NCBI GenBank assembly: GCA_052389755.1
Contig: JBQTHP010000239.1
Coordinates: 1 to 27,130 of the forward strand
Length of the DNA: 27,130 nucleotides
Direction: 5' to 3'
Source of the DNA: JBQTHP01 sp052389755
GTDB lineage: Bacteria; Pseudomonadota; Gammaproteobacteria; Steroidobacterales; Steroidobacteraceae
Each line of letters opens with the position of its first letter. The first letter of the stretch is position 1. A program made the translations under genes and the position numbers. Below, piece by piece: positions 13,482-21,547 of this stretch. Under the pieces are notes generated by a model. That model had not been told where the DNA came from and ran no database searches. It worked only from the letters and a program-made list of their open reading frames with translations.

Positions 13482-16400
13482 TGCGGGAGCGCGAGTGCGC
13501 TCGCGCAGAAACGGCTCCAGCGCCCGGCCGGTGTGCGAACGCGAGCTGCGGCGCGCGATCTCGGCCGGCGGGCCCTGCCCCACGATACGGCCGCCCCCAT
13601 CGCCGCCGTCGGGGCCGAGGTCGATGATCCAGTCGGCCTCCGCCATCACATCGAGGTTGTGCTCCACCACGACGACGCTGTTGCCCGCATCCACGAGCCG
13701 GTGCAGCACGTGGGTGAGCTTCTCGACGTCGGCCATGTGAAGCCCGACCGTCGGTTCATCGAGCACGTACAGCGTGCGCTTGGTCCCCCTCACCCTTCCC
13801 TCTCCCCCGCTTGCGGGGGAGAGGGTGCCGGAGGCGGGTGAGGGGGCTTTCGAGAGCTCGGTGACGAGCTTGATGCGCTGTGCCTCCCCGCCCGAGAGCG
13901 TGGGGCTCGGCTGGCCGAGTGTCAGATAACCGAGGCCGACGTCCTGCAGCAGCTTGAGGCAGCGATGCACGCGCGGGTGCGCAGCGAAGAACCCGACCGC
14001 GTCGTCGACGTTCATCGCGAGCACGTCCGCAATGCTCTTTTCGCGCCAGAGCACGGACAGCGTCTCGCCGTTGAAGCGCCGGCCGGCGCACACGTCGCAC
14101 GTGACTTTCACGTCGGGCAGGAAGCTCATCTCGATCGTCTTCACGCCCTGGCCCTCGCACGCATCGCAGCGGCCGCCGGAAGTGTTGAACGAGAAGCGGC
14201 TCGTCGTGTAGCCGCGAATGCGCGCTTCGGTGGTGCCTGCGAAAATGCGACGGATGTCGTCCCAGAAGCCGACGTACGTCGCGGGACAGGAGCGGGGCGT
14301 CTTGCCGATCGGCGTCTGATCGACCTCGAGCACGCGATCGAGATGCTCGGCGCCGCGCACGGCGCGACAGCCGATCGCCGCGGCACGACCGTTGCCGCTG
14401 CGCTTGGGGGTTCCGTTGGTGACCAGGCGCCGCAGGTTGGTATAGAGCACATCGCGCGCGACCGTGGATTTTCCGGATCCCGACACGCCGGTCACCACGA
14501 CGAGACGGCCAAGCGGCACGCGCACGTCGATGCCGCGGATGTTGTGCAGATCGATCGCCTCGAGGTGCAACGCTTCGGCGCCCGGGCCGACGGGGCGATA
14601 CGGTGTCGCCGGATGCTGCAGCGGATGGCGCAGGAAGCGCCCGGTGATCGAGCGCTCGTTCCGCATGAGGTCCTTCACCGTGCCTTCGCCGACGACTTCA
14701 CCGCCGCGCACGCCGGCGCCCGGCCCGAGGTCGAGCACGTGATCGGCGCGGCGGATCGTCTCCTCGTCATGCTCGACGACGACGAGCGTGTTGCGCTGCC
14801 CGGAGAGCTCCGCGAGCGAGTCGAGCAGGATCTCGTTGTCGCGCGGATGCAGGCCGATCGTCGGCTCATCGAGCACATAGCACACACCCTGCAGATTCGA
14901 GCCGAGCTGTGCCGCGAGGCGGATGCGCTGCGCTTCACCACCGGAGAGGGTGGGCGCGGCACGGTCCAGCGTGAGATAGCCGAGCCCCACGCGCTCGAGG
15001 AACTTCAGGCGTCCGCGAACCTCGGCGAGCAGGTCGCGCGCGATCTCCTTCTCGCGCGGCGCGAGGCGCAGCTTCGCGAAGAACTCCGCCGCGCGGCCGA
15101 CGGGCTCGGCGGTGAGCGCCGCGATGGAGCGATCGCGGAAGCGGACGTTGAGCGCGATCGGATTGAGCCGCCGGCCCTCGCAGTCCGGGCACGGCGTCGG
15201 CTCGCGCTCGTACCACTGGTTCCACCAGATCTCCTCGCCGCTCTGCTCCTCGTCAAAGCCGCTGATCTCGAGCCCGGTGCCGTAGCAGCTCTCGCACCAG
15301 CCGTGCTTCGAGTTGAACGAGAACAGGCGCGGATCGAGCTCGGCGAAGCTGGTGCCGCACGAGGGGCAGGCGCGTTTCGTCGAAAATACCGCCACTTTGG
15401 TTTCACGTTCGACGAGTGCATGTACTACACCCTTACCGTAATCGAGAGCCCGGTTCAGCGACTGGTGCAACAGTGCGTCGTTCTTCGCCGAGACTTCGAC
15501 GTCGGCGACCGGCAGCTCGATCGTGTCTTCCTTGAAGCGCGACAGGCGCGGCCAGCCCTTCGTCGGAGTGCTTACGCCATCCACGCGCAGGGTCTTGTAG
15601 CCTTTTTTTGCCGCCCACTTCGCGAGATCCGTGTAATAGCCCTTGCGCGCGACGACGAGCGGCGCGAGGAGCTTGATGCTTCGCCCGCGATAGTCGCGCA
15701 GCAGCCGTGCCGCGATCGACGCCGCGCTCTGCGGCTCGATCGGCACCTCGCAATCCGGGCAGAACTGCGTGCCGAGCTTCATGTAGAGCAGCCGCAGGAA
15801 GTGATAGATCTCGGTAAGGGTCGCCACCGTGCTCTTGCGCCCGCCCCGGCTCGTGCGCTGCTCGATTGCGACCGTCGGCGGAATGCCGAAGATCGCATCG
15901 ACATCGGGCCGGGCCGACGGCTGCACGAACTGCCGCGCGTAGGCATTGAGGGATTCGAGATAGCGGCGCTGGCCCTCGTTGAAGAGGATGTCGAACGCGA
16001 GCGTCGATTTGCCGGAGCCCGACACGCCCGTGATCACCGTGAACTGGTCGCGCGGGATCTGCACATCGATGTTCTTGAGGTTGTGCTCGCGCGCCTTGTG
16101 GATGACGACGGCACCCCCCTCACCCGCCTTCGGCACCCTCTCCCCCGCAAGCGGGGGAGAGGGAAGGGTGAGGGGGGTGGTGCCGAAGGCGGGTGAGGGG
16201 GGCTCCGCCACCGCCGGCAGCGCAGCTGCGCCGGCCTCCAGCGCCTGCTCGTACGCGATGAGCGCACGGCCTGTGAACGAGCGTTCGTTGCGCTTCACCT
16301 CGCCGGGCGTGCCGACGGCGACGATGTCCCCGCCGCGCTCGCCGCCTTCGGGGCCGAGGTCGATGACCCAGTTGGCCGCGCGCACGATGTCGAGGTTGTG

Positions 16401-19259
16401 CTCGATCACGAGCACCGAATGCCCGGCGCTCAGGAGCTTGCGGAACGCGCCGAGCAGCTTCGCCACGTCTTCGAAATGCAGGCCGGTGGTCGGCTCGTCG
16501 AACAGGAACAGCTTGCCGTTCACGCTCGCGGCCGCGGCGATGCGATCGTTTAGTTTCGCGCTCGCCGCGGCGGCGGTCGCGAGATGTCCCGCGAGCTTCA
16601 GCCGCTGCGCTTCGCCGCCCGAGAGCGTCGGTACGGGTTGCCCGAGCTTCACGTAGTCGAGCCCCACGTCGCCGAGCGGCGCGAGCCGCGCGATGACTTC
16701 GCGCGCATCGGCGAAGAACGCGAGCGCTTCGGTCACCGTCATGGCGAGCACGTCCGCGATGCTCGCGCGCACGCCGTTCGCGCCCTCGCGGCGGATGTCC
16801 AGCACCTCGTCGCGATAGCGGCGGCCGTTGCAGTCAGGACACCGAAGGTACACGTCGGACAGAAACTGCATTTCGACGTGCTCGAAGCCGTTGCCGCTGC
16901 AGGTCGGGCAGCGGCCGTTGCCGGAGTTGAAGCTGAACGTGCCGGCCGTGTACTTGCGCTCCTGCGCCGAAGGCTCTCCCGCGAAGAGCTCGCGGATGCA
17001 GTCGAAGGCGCCGACGTAACTCGCCGGATTCGAGCGGGTGGTGCGGCCGATCGGCGTCTGATCGACCATGACGACGTCGTCCACGAGCTCCGCGCCGCGC
17101 AGCCCGTCGAATTCGCCCGGCGCTTCCGTCGGCCTGCCGAGGTACTTCAGCAGCGCCGGATGCAGGATGTCCTCGACGAGTGTGGACTTGCCCGAGCCCG
17201 ACACCCCGGTCACGCACACCAGCCGCTTGAGGGGAATGCGGACGTCGATGCCTTTGAGGTTGTGCTGGCGCGCGCCGCGCAACTCCAGCCAGCGATTCGA
17301 GCGCGCTTCGGCGAAGACGACTACCCCCTCACCCAACCCTCTCCCCGCAAAGCGCGGAGAGGGTGCCGAAGGCGGGTGAGGGGTGCGGCCGACCTTCTTC
17401 CTGCCGCTCAGATAATCGCCCGTGAGCGAGCGCGGGGCGCGCCGCACCTCGTCCGGCGTACCGAAGCACACGATCTCTCCGCCACGCTCGCCCGCGCCCG
17501 GACCCATGTCGAGGATGCGGTCGGCCTCGAGCATGATCTGCGGATCGTGCTCGACGACGACGAGCGAGTTGCCCGCATCGCGCAGCCGCTGCATCACCGC
17601 GATGACGCGCCGCATGTCGCGCGGGTGCAGGCCGATCGAAGGCTCATCGAGCACGAACAAGGTGTTGACGAGCGAAGTGCCGAGGGCGGTCGTCAGATTG
17701 ATGCGCTGCACTTCGCCGCCGGAGAGCGTGCGCGACTGTCGATCGAGCGTGAGATAACCGAGGCCGACGTCCACGAGATAGGCGAAGCGCGCGCGGATCT
17801 CGCCGAGCAGCAGATCGGTGGCCTCATCGAGCGGCCGAGGCAGCCGCAGGTCCCGGAAGAAGCGGTACGCGCGCTCGATCGACAGGAGCATGACATCGTG
17901 CACGGTGAGGCCGGGCAACGTGCGCGAGACCTCGTCGCTCCACTTCGCGCCGTGCGGCCGGAAGCGCCGCGCCGGATCGAGCACCGAATCAGCGAGCTCG
18001 CGGCTGCCCACGCGCCACAGCAGCGCCTCCGTCTTCAGGCGCGCACCGTCGCACGCATCGCACGGCGTGTACGCGCGATACCGGGACAGCAGCACGCGCA
18101 CGTGCATCTTGTAGGCCCGGGATTCGAGCCAGGCGAAGAAACGCTTCGCGCCGTACCAGACCTTCTTTTCCCACGGTCCTTCGCCCTCGATCACCCAGCG
18201 CTGTTGATCGGCACTGAGCTGGCGCCACGGCACATCGAGCGGAATGCCGCGCTTCTGCGCGTACTTCTCGAGATCATCCTGGCACTCGGAGTAGGAGTCG
18301 GTCTGCCACGGCTTGATCGCGCCGCCCGCGAGACTCTTGCTCTCGTCCGGAATGACGAGGCCGTAGTCGATGCCGATCCTGCGGCCGAAGCCGCGGCAGG
18401 TCTCGCACGCCCCCACCGGGGAGTTGAAGGAGAACATGCTCGGATTCGGCTCGCGATACGCGATGTCGCACTCGGCGCAATGCAGCTCGCTCGAATAGCG
18501 CCACGTCGCGCGTACCTGCGGCGGATCGGAATCGTCGACGACGTGCACGTTGACGCGCCCGCGCCCGACGCGCAGCGCGCCTTCGAGCGATTCGAGCGTG
18601 CGGCCGCGCTCGGCATTGCCGACGCGCAGGCGGTCCTGCACCACCTCGAGCACCTTGGGAGCGCTCGCGGCCTTCGACCGGGGTTTGGCGCCGTTCTTCG
18701 CCGGAGCCGGCTCGAGGAAGCGTGTGTAGCCCTGCTTAGCGAGCAGCTCGCGCACTTCGCTTTCCCTGAAGTTCTTCGGCACCGGCACCGGAAAGCACAC
18801 GAGGACGCGCGGATCGGCTGAAGCCACGGCCCGCTCGGTCATGTCGGCGTAGATGCTTTCCGCGGTGTCGCGTTTCACCGGCTTGCCGCAGCACTCGCAG
18901 AACAGCGTCGCGGTGCGGGCGAAAAGCAGCTTCAGGTGATCGTTGAGCTCCGTCATCGTGCCCACGGTCGAGCGCGACGTGCGCACGGGATTCGTCTGGT
19001 CGATGGCGATTGCAGGCGGGATGCCCTCGATGCGATCCACCTGCGGTTTGTCCATGCGATCGAGGAACTGCCGCGCGTACGGCGAGAACGTCTCGACGTA
19101 GCGGCGCTGGCCTTCCGCGTACAGGGTGTCGAAGACGAGCGAGGACTTGCCCGAGCCCGACACGCCCGTGACGACCACGAGCTCGTTGAGCGGGATCTCG
19201 AGCGTCAGATTCTTCAGATTGTTCTGGCGCGCGCCGCGCACCACGATCGCGTCGGTCAT
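13452..19259 (-). CDS. uvrA: Double-length UvrA (four ABC ATPase modules)
   Basis: This 1935-residue protein is two UvrA units fused head to tail. Ordinary UvrA, the damage-recognition subunit of nucleotide excision repair, is about 940 residues and has two ATPase modules. Here four Walker A loops GVSGSGKS lie near residues 30, 684, 1076 and 1590. Four LSGGE signatures lie near 510, 877, 1436 and 1785. Both halves keep paired-Cys zinc modules (CETCRGFG, CPTCSGNG, CESCYGTG, CDACEGQG) and UvrB-contact-like regions. Fused double UvrAs are known, for example in Chlamydia. The start at 19259 (MTDAIVVRGARQNNLKN) is chosen because the family begins there; an upstream GTG extension is not UvrA-like. 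Three palindromic repeats are inserted in frame at about 626-645, 1020-1048 and 1805-1825. The last residues (GYRLRATG) and the stop come from the heptamer repeat. Whether it replaces or supplements a normal UvrA is unknown. Confidence 0.93.
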   Translation of the reverse strand: MTDAIVVRGARQNNLKNLTLEIPLNELVVVTGVSGSGKSSLVFDTLYAEGQRRYVETFSPYARQFLDRMDKPQVDRIEGIPPAIAIDQTNPVRTSRSTVGTMTELNDHLKLLFARTATLFCECCGKPVKRDTAESIYADMTERAVASADPRVLVCFPVPVPKNFRESEVRELLAKQGYTRFLEPAPAKNGAKPRSKAASAPKVLEVVQDRLRVGNAERGRTLESLEGALRVGRGRVNVHVVDDSDPPQVRATWRYSSELHCAECDIAYREPNPSMFSFNSPVGACETCRGFGRRIGIDYGLVIPDESKSLAGGAIKPWQTDSYSECQDDLEKYAQKRGIPLDVPWRQLSADQQRWVIEGEGPWEKKVWYGAKRFFAWLESRAYKMHVRVLLSRYRAYTPCDACDGARLKTEALLWRVGSRELADSVLDPARRFRPHGAKWSDEVSRTLPGLTVHDVMLLSIERAYRFFRDLRLPRPLDEATDLLLGEIRARFAYLVDVGLGYLTLDRQSRTLSGGEVQRINLTTALGTSLVNTLFVLDEPSIGLHPRDMRRVIAVMQRLRDAGNSLVVVEHDPQIMLEADRILDMGPGAGERGGEIVCFGTPDEVRRAPRSLTGDYLSGRKKVGRTPHPPSAPSPRFAGRGLGEGVVVFAEARSNRWLELRGARQHNLKGIDVRIPLKRLVCVTGVSGSGKSTLVEDILHPALLKYLGRPTEAPGEFDGLRGAELVDDVVMVDQTPIGRTTRSNPASYVGAFDCIRELFAGEPSAQERKYTAGTFSFNSGNGRCPTCSGNGFEHVEMQFLSDVYLRCPDCNGRRYRDEVLDIRREGANGVRASIADVLAMTVTEALAFFADAREVIARLAPLGDVGLDYVKLGQPVPTLSGGEAQRLKLAGHLATAAAASAKLNDRIAAAASVNGKLFLFDEPTTGLHFEDVAKLLGAFRKLLSAGHSVLVIEHNLDIVRAANWVIDLGPEGGERGGDIVAVGTPGEVKRNERSFTGRALIAYEQALEAGAAALPAVAEPPSPAFGTTPLTLPSPPLAGERVPKAGEGGAVVIHKAREHNLKNIDVQIPRDQFTVITGVSGSGKSTLAFDILFNEGQRRYLESLNAYARQFVQPSARPDVDAIFGIPPTVAIEQRTSRGGRKSTVATLTEIYHFLRLLYMKLGTQFCPDCEVPIEPQSAASIAARLLRDYRGRSIKLLAPLVVARKGYYTDLAKWAAKKGYKTLRVDGVSTPTKGWPRLSRFKEDTIELPVADVEVSAKNDALLHQSLNRALDYGKGVVHALVERETKVAVFSTKRACPSCGTSFAELDPRLFSFNSKHGWCESCYGTGLEISGFDEEQSGEEIWWNQWYEREPTPCPDCEGRRLNPIALNVRFRDRSIAALTAEPVGRAAEFFAKLRLAPREKEIARDLLAEVRGRLKFLERVGLGYLTLDRAAPTLSGGEAQRIRLAAQLGSNLQGVCYVLDEPTIGLHPRDNEILLDSLAELSGQRNTLVVVEHDEETIRRADHVLDLGPGAGVRGGEVVGEGTVKDLMRNERSITGRFLRHPLQHPATPYRPVGPGAEALHLEAIDLHNIRGIDVRVPLGRLVVVTGVSGSGKSTVARDVLYTNLRRLVTNGTPKRSGNGRAAAIGCRAVRGAEHLDRVLEVDQTPIGKTPRSCPATYVGFWDDIRRIFAGTTEARIRGYTTSRFSFNTSGGRCDACEGQGVKTIEMSFLPDVKVTCDVCAGRRFNGETLSVLWREKSIADVLAMNVDDAVGFFAAHPRVHRCLKLLQDVGLGYLTLGQPSPTLSGGEAQRIKLVTELSKAPSPASGTLSPASGGEGRVRGTKRTLYVLDEPTVGLHMADVEKLTHVLHRLVDAGNSVVVVEHNLDVMAEADWIIDLGPDGGDGGGRIVGQGPPAEIARRSSRSHTGRALEPFLRERTRAPAEGYRLRATG
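13786..13845. repeat. ~60-bp palindromic element, copy 2 (uvrA, fourth ATPase module)
   Basis: It has CCCCTCACCC ... GGGTGAGGGG outer arms, with an inner stem CCCTCTCCCCCGC / GCGGGGGAGAGGG. It lies in the loop between the LSGGE helix and the Walker B strand (between VTELSK and TLYVLDEPTVGLH). It adds about 20 residues without a stop. Confidence 0.9.
16116..16200. repeat. ~60-bp palindromic element, copy 3 plus partial copy (uvrA inter-unit joint)
   Basis: A full copy (16116-16175) lies in the opposite orientation to copies 1, 2 and 4. It is followed directly by a 20-bp piece, TGCCGAAGGCGGGTGAGGGG (16181-16200), identical to the end of copies 1 and 4. The compound sits exactly at the junction between the two UvrA units, and the reading frame stays open. 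It looks like a nested or partially inverted insertion. Confidence 0.88.
17325..17383. repeat. ~60-bp palindromic element, copy 4 (uvrA, between ATPase modules 1 and 2)
   Basis: It differs from copy 1 mainly in the hairpin tip: CCCCGCAAAGCGCGG instead of CCCCCCAAGGCGGGG. It adds about 20 residues between the end of the first ATPase module (GDYLSGRKK) and the start of the second (WLELRGARQHNLKG). Confidence 0.9.
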
Positions 19260-19465
19260 GCCTCTCGCACTGAGGTAAGGAGCTCGATGAATGGGCGGCA
19301 GGTTTGACCTGCCGCAGAACCGACCAAGTTTACCGGAGGCGTCCCGGAATCGAACCGCGTTTTTTGTCCAGGTGTCGACGGGTGGCGACACTGGATGAGG
19401 GGTTGACGGGTAGGAGAAGATGGAAGAGGAAGAAGAGCGCAGACGGGTGCGCGACTTGACGTCTT

Positions 19466-19504
19466 GTCCGGCCGTCAGCCGTCTAAGTCGTCAGCCGTCC
19501 GGGC
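19466..19504. repeat. Degenerate short repeats in the uvrA-bufA divergent region
   Basis: CCGTCAGCCGTC appears at 19472-19483, GTCAGCCGTC recurs at 19490-19499, and GTCCGG motifs flank both ends. The ~7-nt periodicity recalls the heptamer arrays, although the unit sequence differs. The divergent intergenic region 19260-19551 (292 bp) otherwise shows only the bufA promoter candidate and a purine-rich stretch at about 19411-19440. Confidence 0.5.
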
Positions 19505-19512
19505 CGATCCGC

Positions 19513-19518
19513 TAGAAT
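19513..19518 (+). promoter_or_regulatory. Candidate -10 box for the bufferin operon
   Basis: TAGAAT matches the sigma-70 -10 consensus at five of six positions and lies about 35 bp before the bufA start. The -35 is poor (TCGTCA at 19488-19493, 19-bp spacing) and falls in the repeat. Bufferin operons elsewhere can be under ECF sigma control; no such motif was recognised here. Confidence 0.35.
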
Positions 19519-19551
19519 TCCGCGTCGCTTACCAAATTCCGGAGAAATCGA

Positions 19552-19830
19552 ATGAAGAATCGCAAGTTTTCCACCGTCGCGCTGGCTGCTGCCGCGGCCG
19601 CGTTGTTCTCGGCCGGCGCCGGCACGGTTTCGGCGGCGGACGAGGCGAAGGTGAAGTGCGAAGGCGTGAACGCCTGCAAGGGGCAATCGGCCTGCAACTC
19701 GGCCAAGAACGCCTGCTCGGGCCAGAATGGGTGCGCCGGCCAGGGGTGGATCGAGCTCACCAAGGCCGAGTGCGATGCTGCCAAGGCCAAGCAGGCCGAA
19801 AAGGCGAAGCAGCCGGAGAAGGCGAAATAA
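19552..19830 (+). CDS. bufA2: BufA2-type bufferin precursor (copper-binding RiPP)
   Basis: This 92-residue precursor has a Sec-type signal peptide cleaved after TVSA (about residue 28) and a Cys-rich core. Its six cysteines are at 36, 42, 48, 55, 61 and 74, in a periodic CxGxNACKGQSAC / NACSGQNGCAGQGW pattern. This is the layout of BufA2-family periplasmic bufferins. In characterised bufferins an MNIO enzyme converts Cys to 5-thiooxazole and the product binds copper. The C-terminus is an unusual Lys/Ala/Gln tail with KQ(A/P)EKAK repeated. GGAG 7 nt upstream supports the ATG. The maturase gene starts 26 bp downstream. The exact modified cysteines cannot be read from sequence. Confidence 0.88.
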   Translation: MKNRKFSTVALAAAAAALFSAGAGTVSAADEAKVKCEGVNACKGQSACNSAKNACSGQNGCAGQGWIELTKAECDAAKAKQAEKAKQPEKAK

Positions 19831-19856
19831 GCCGAGCAGAACACGCGTCCACTCGC

Positions 19857-20696
19857 ATGGCCGAGCCGCTGCATCCGTCCCTCGGGTTCGGACTCGGCCT
19901 GCGAGTCGACCACTACGAGACGATTCTCGCCGAGCGTCCGGCCGTCGACTGGTTCGAGGCGCTCACCGAGAACTATCTCGTCCCCGGCGGCAAGCCGCTG
20001 CACTATCTGGCGCGCATCCGCGAGCGCTACCCGGTGGCGCTGCACGGCGTATCGCTCTCGATCGGCAGCACCGCGCCCCTTGATCGCGCGTATCTCGCGC
20101 AGCTGAAGACGCTCGCGGCGCGCATCGAGCCGGCGTGGATTTCCGATCACCTCTGCTGGACGGGCATCGCGGGCCGGAATACGCACGACCTGTTGCCGCT
20201 GCCGTACACCGAGGAGGCCGTACGACACGTCGCCCGGCGCGTGCGCACCGTGCAGGAGGTGCTCGGCCGGCGCATCCTCCTCGAGAACGTTTCGAGCTAC
20301 GTGAGCTTTCGCGCATCCGCGCTCACCGAATGGGAGTTCGTGCGCGCGGTTGCGGAGGAAGCCGACTGCCTGCTGCTGCTCGACGTAAACAACGTGTACG
20401 TGAGCAGCGTCAATCACGAGATCGATGCGTTCGCCTATCTCGATGCGATACCGGTCGATCGCGTGCAGCAGATGCATCTCGCGGGCCATGAGGACTGCGG
20501 CGAATATCTCATCGACACCCACGATCAACCCGTGGCCGATCCGGTGTGGTCGCTCTACGAGGCGGCCGTGCAGCGCTTCGGGCCCGTCGCGACGATGATC
20601 GAGCGCGACGGAAACATCCCGCCGCTCCACGAGCTGCTCGCCGAGCTCGACGAGGCGCGCCACCTCGCCGATCGCGCGCTCGCGCGAGCAGCGTGA
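19857..20696 (+). CDS. bufB: MNIO-family (DUF692) bufferin maturase
   Basis: This 279-residue multinuclear non-heme iron oxidase has the TIM-barrel DUF692 fold. Metal-ligand positions expected for the family are present: His63 (ALHGVSLSIG), His98 (SDHLCW), Glu143/Asn144 (LENVSSY), Asp176/Asn178 (LLDVNNVYV), His207 and His211 (MHLAGH), His222/Asp223 and Glu249 (IERDGN). Enzymes of this family oxidatively rearrange cysteines of the precursor peptide with O2. The start at 19857 (MAEPLHPSLGFGLGLR) matches where the family begins; an in-frame extension back to 19464 would overlap bufA and is rejected. It sits between the precursor and the DUF2063 partner with short spacers, as in known bufferin operons. 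Confidence 0.92.
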   Translation: MAEPLHPSLGFGLGLRVDHYETILAERPAVDWFEALTENYLVPGGKPLHYLARIRERYPVALHGVSLSIGSTAPLDRAYLAQLKTLAARIEPAWISDHLCWTGIAGRNTHDLLPLPYTEEAVRHVARRVRTVQEVLGRRILLENVSSYVSFRASALTEWEFVRAVAEEADCLLLLDVNNVYVSSVNHEIDAFAYLDAIPVDRVQQMHLAGHEDCGEYLIDTHDQPVADPVWSLYEAAVQRFGPVATMIERDGNIPPLHELLAELDEARHLADRALARAA

Positions 20697-20709
20697 GCGG
20701 ATCGCACTC

Positions 20710-21501
20710 ATGCCGTTACTTGCTACTCTCCAGCAGCGCCTGCAGGCGTATCTGCTGCACGGCGCCGATGCGATCGAAGCGCACGTCGTCGGCACCGAGC
20801 GTGTTCCGGTTGCGACGCGGCTCGCGATATACGGCAATGCCTATCGTGCTCGCCTGACCGAGGCGCTCGCGGCCAATCATCCGGCTCTCGCAAAGCTGCT
20901 CGGCGAGGCGGGTTTCGCGGCGCTCGCGAGCGACTACATCCGCACGCACGAGTCGCGATCCTTCTCGATCCGGTGGTACGGCGATGTCCTCGCCGAGTTT
21001 CTCGCAGTCGAGGCGCGATATGCGGAGGTGCCGGTGCTCGCGGAGCTCGCGCGTTGGGAATGGGCCATGAGCGAGGCGTTCGACGCGGCCGAATCAGTCC
21101 CGATCGATGCGGACGTGCTCGCCGCCTTCTCGCCGGAGCGCTGGGCGCAGCTGCGGTTCGGATGGCACCCGTCCGTGCGCGTGCTTGCGCTCGGCTGGAA
21201 CGCTCCGGAGATCTGGAAAGCGCTGACGAGCGATGCGCCGCGGCCCGCGGCGGAAGCGCTCGCCGCTCCGCAGGCGTGGCTGATCTGGCGCCAGGAGCTC
21301 ACGGTGCGCTTCCGCTCGCTGGATGAGGCGGAATCGCGCGCGATCGCGCTCAGCCGCTACGGCAGCAACTTCGGGCAGCTCTGCGATGCGCTGTGCGCGG
21401 ACGCGGATGCGGACGAGCGGCATGCGGCGGTACAGGCCGCGGCGTGGCTGCGCGGGTGGGTCGAGGCCGGGCTCATCGTCGCCGCAGACGTGCGGGACTA
21501 G
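20710..21501 (+). CDS. bufC: DUF2063/HvfC-type partner of the MNIO maturase
   Basis: This 263-residue protein has the N-terminal DUF2063 domain (LQAYLLHG ... RLAIYGNAYRARLTEALAANHPALAKLLGE). A C-terminal domain (about 140-263) resembles a RiPP-recognition-like partner domain. In bufferin and related systems such proteins bind the precursor and deliver it to the MNIO enzyme. It begins 13 bp after bufB. No transmembrane segment is seen, so it is expected to be cytosolic. The DoxX-like membrane protein often found fourth in such operons is absent here; a methyltransferase occupies that place. Confidence 0.9.
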   Translation: MPLLATLQQRLQAYLLHGADAIEAHVVGTERVPVATRLAIYGNAYRARLTEALAANHPALAKLLGEAGFAALASDYIRTHESRSFSIRWYGDVLAEFLAVEARYAEVPVLAELARWEWAMSEAFDAAESVPIDADVLAAFSPERWAQLRFGWHPSVRVLALGWNAPEIWKALTSDAPRPAAEALAAPQAWLIWRQELTVRFRSLDEAESRAIALSRYGSNFGQLCDALCADADADERHAAVQAAAWLRGWVEAGLIVAADVRD

Positions 21502-21547
21502 ACATGCCGCTGCGGAACGATGCCGCGACCCTTGCGCTCGCAGCGCC

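Noticed and set aside
13965..16196. 743-codon open frame on the plus strand
   Set aside because: It is antisense to uvrA, which has full ATPase motifs in its own frame.
16584..18821. 745-codon open frame on the plus strand
   Set aside because: It is antisense to uvrA, Arg/Ala-rich and without domains.
19260..19391. N-terminal extension of UvrA from a GTG at 19391
   Set aside because: The extra 44 residues do not resemble UvrA, and the family starts at the ATG at 19259.
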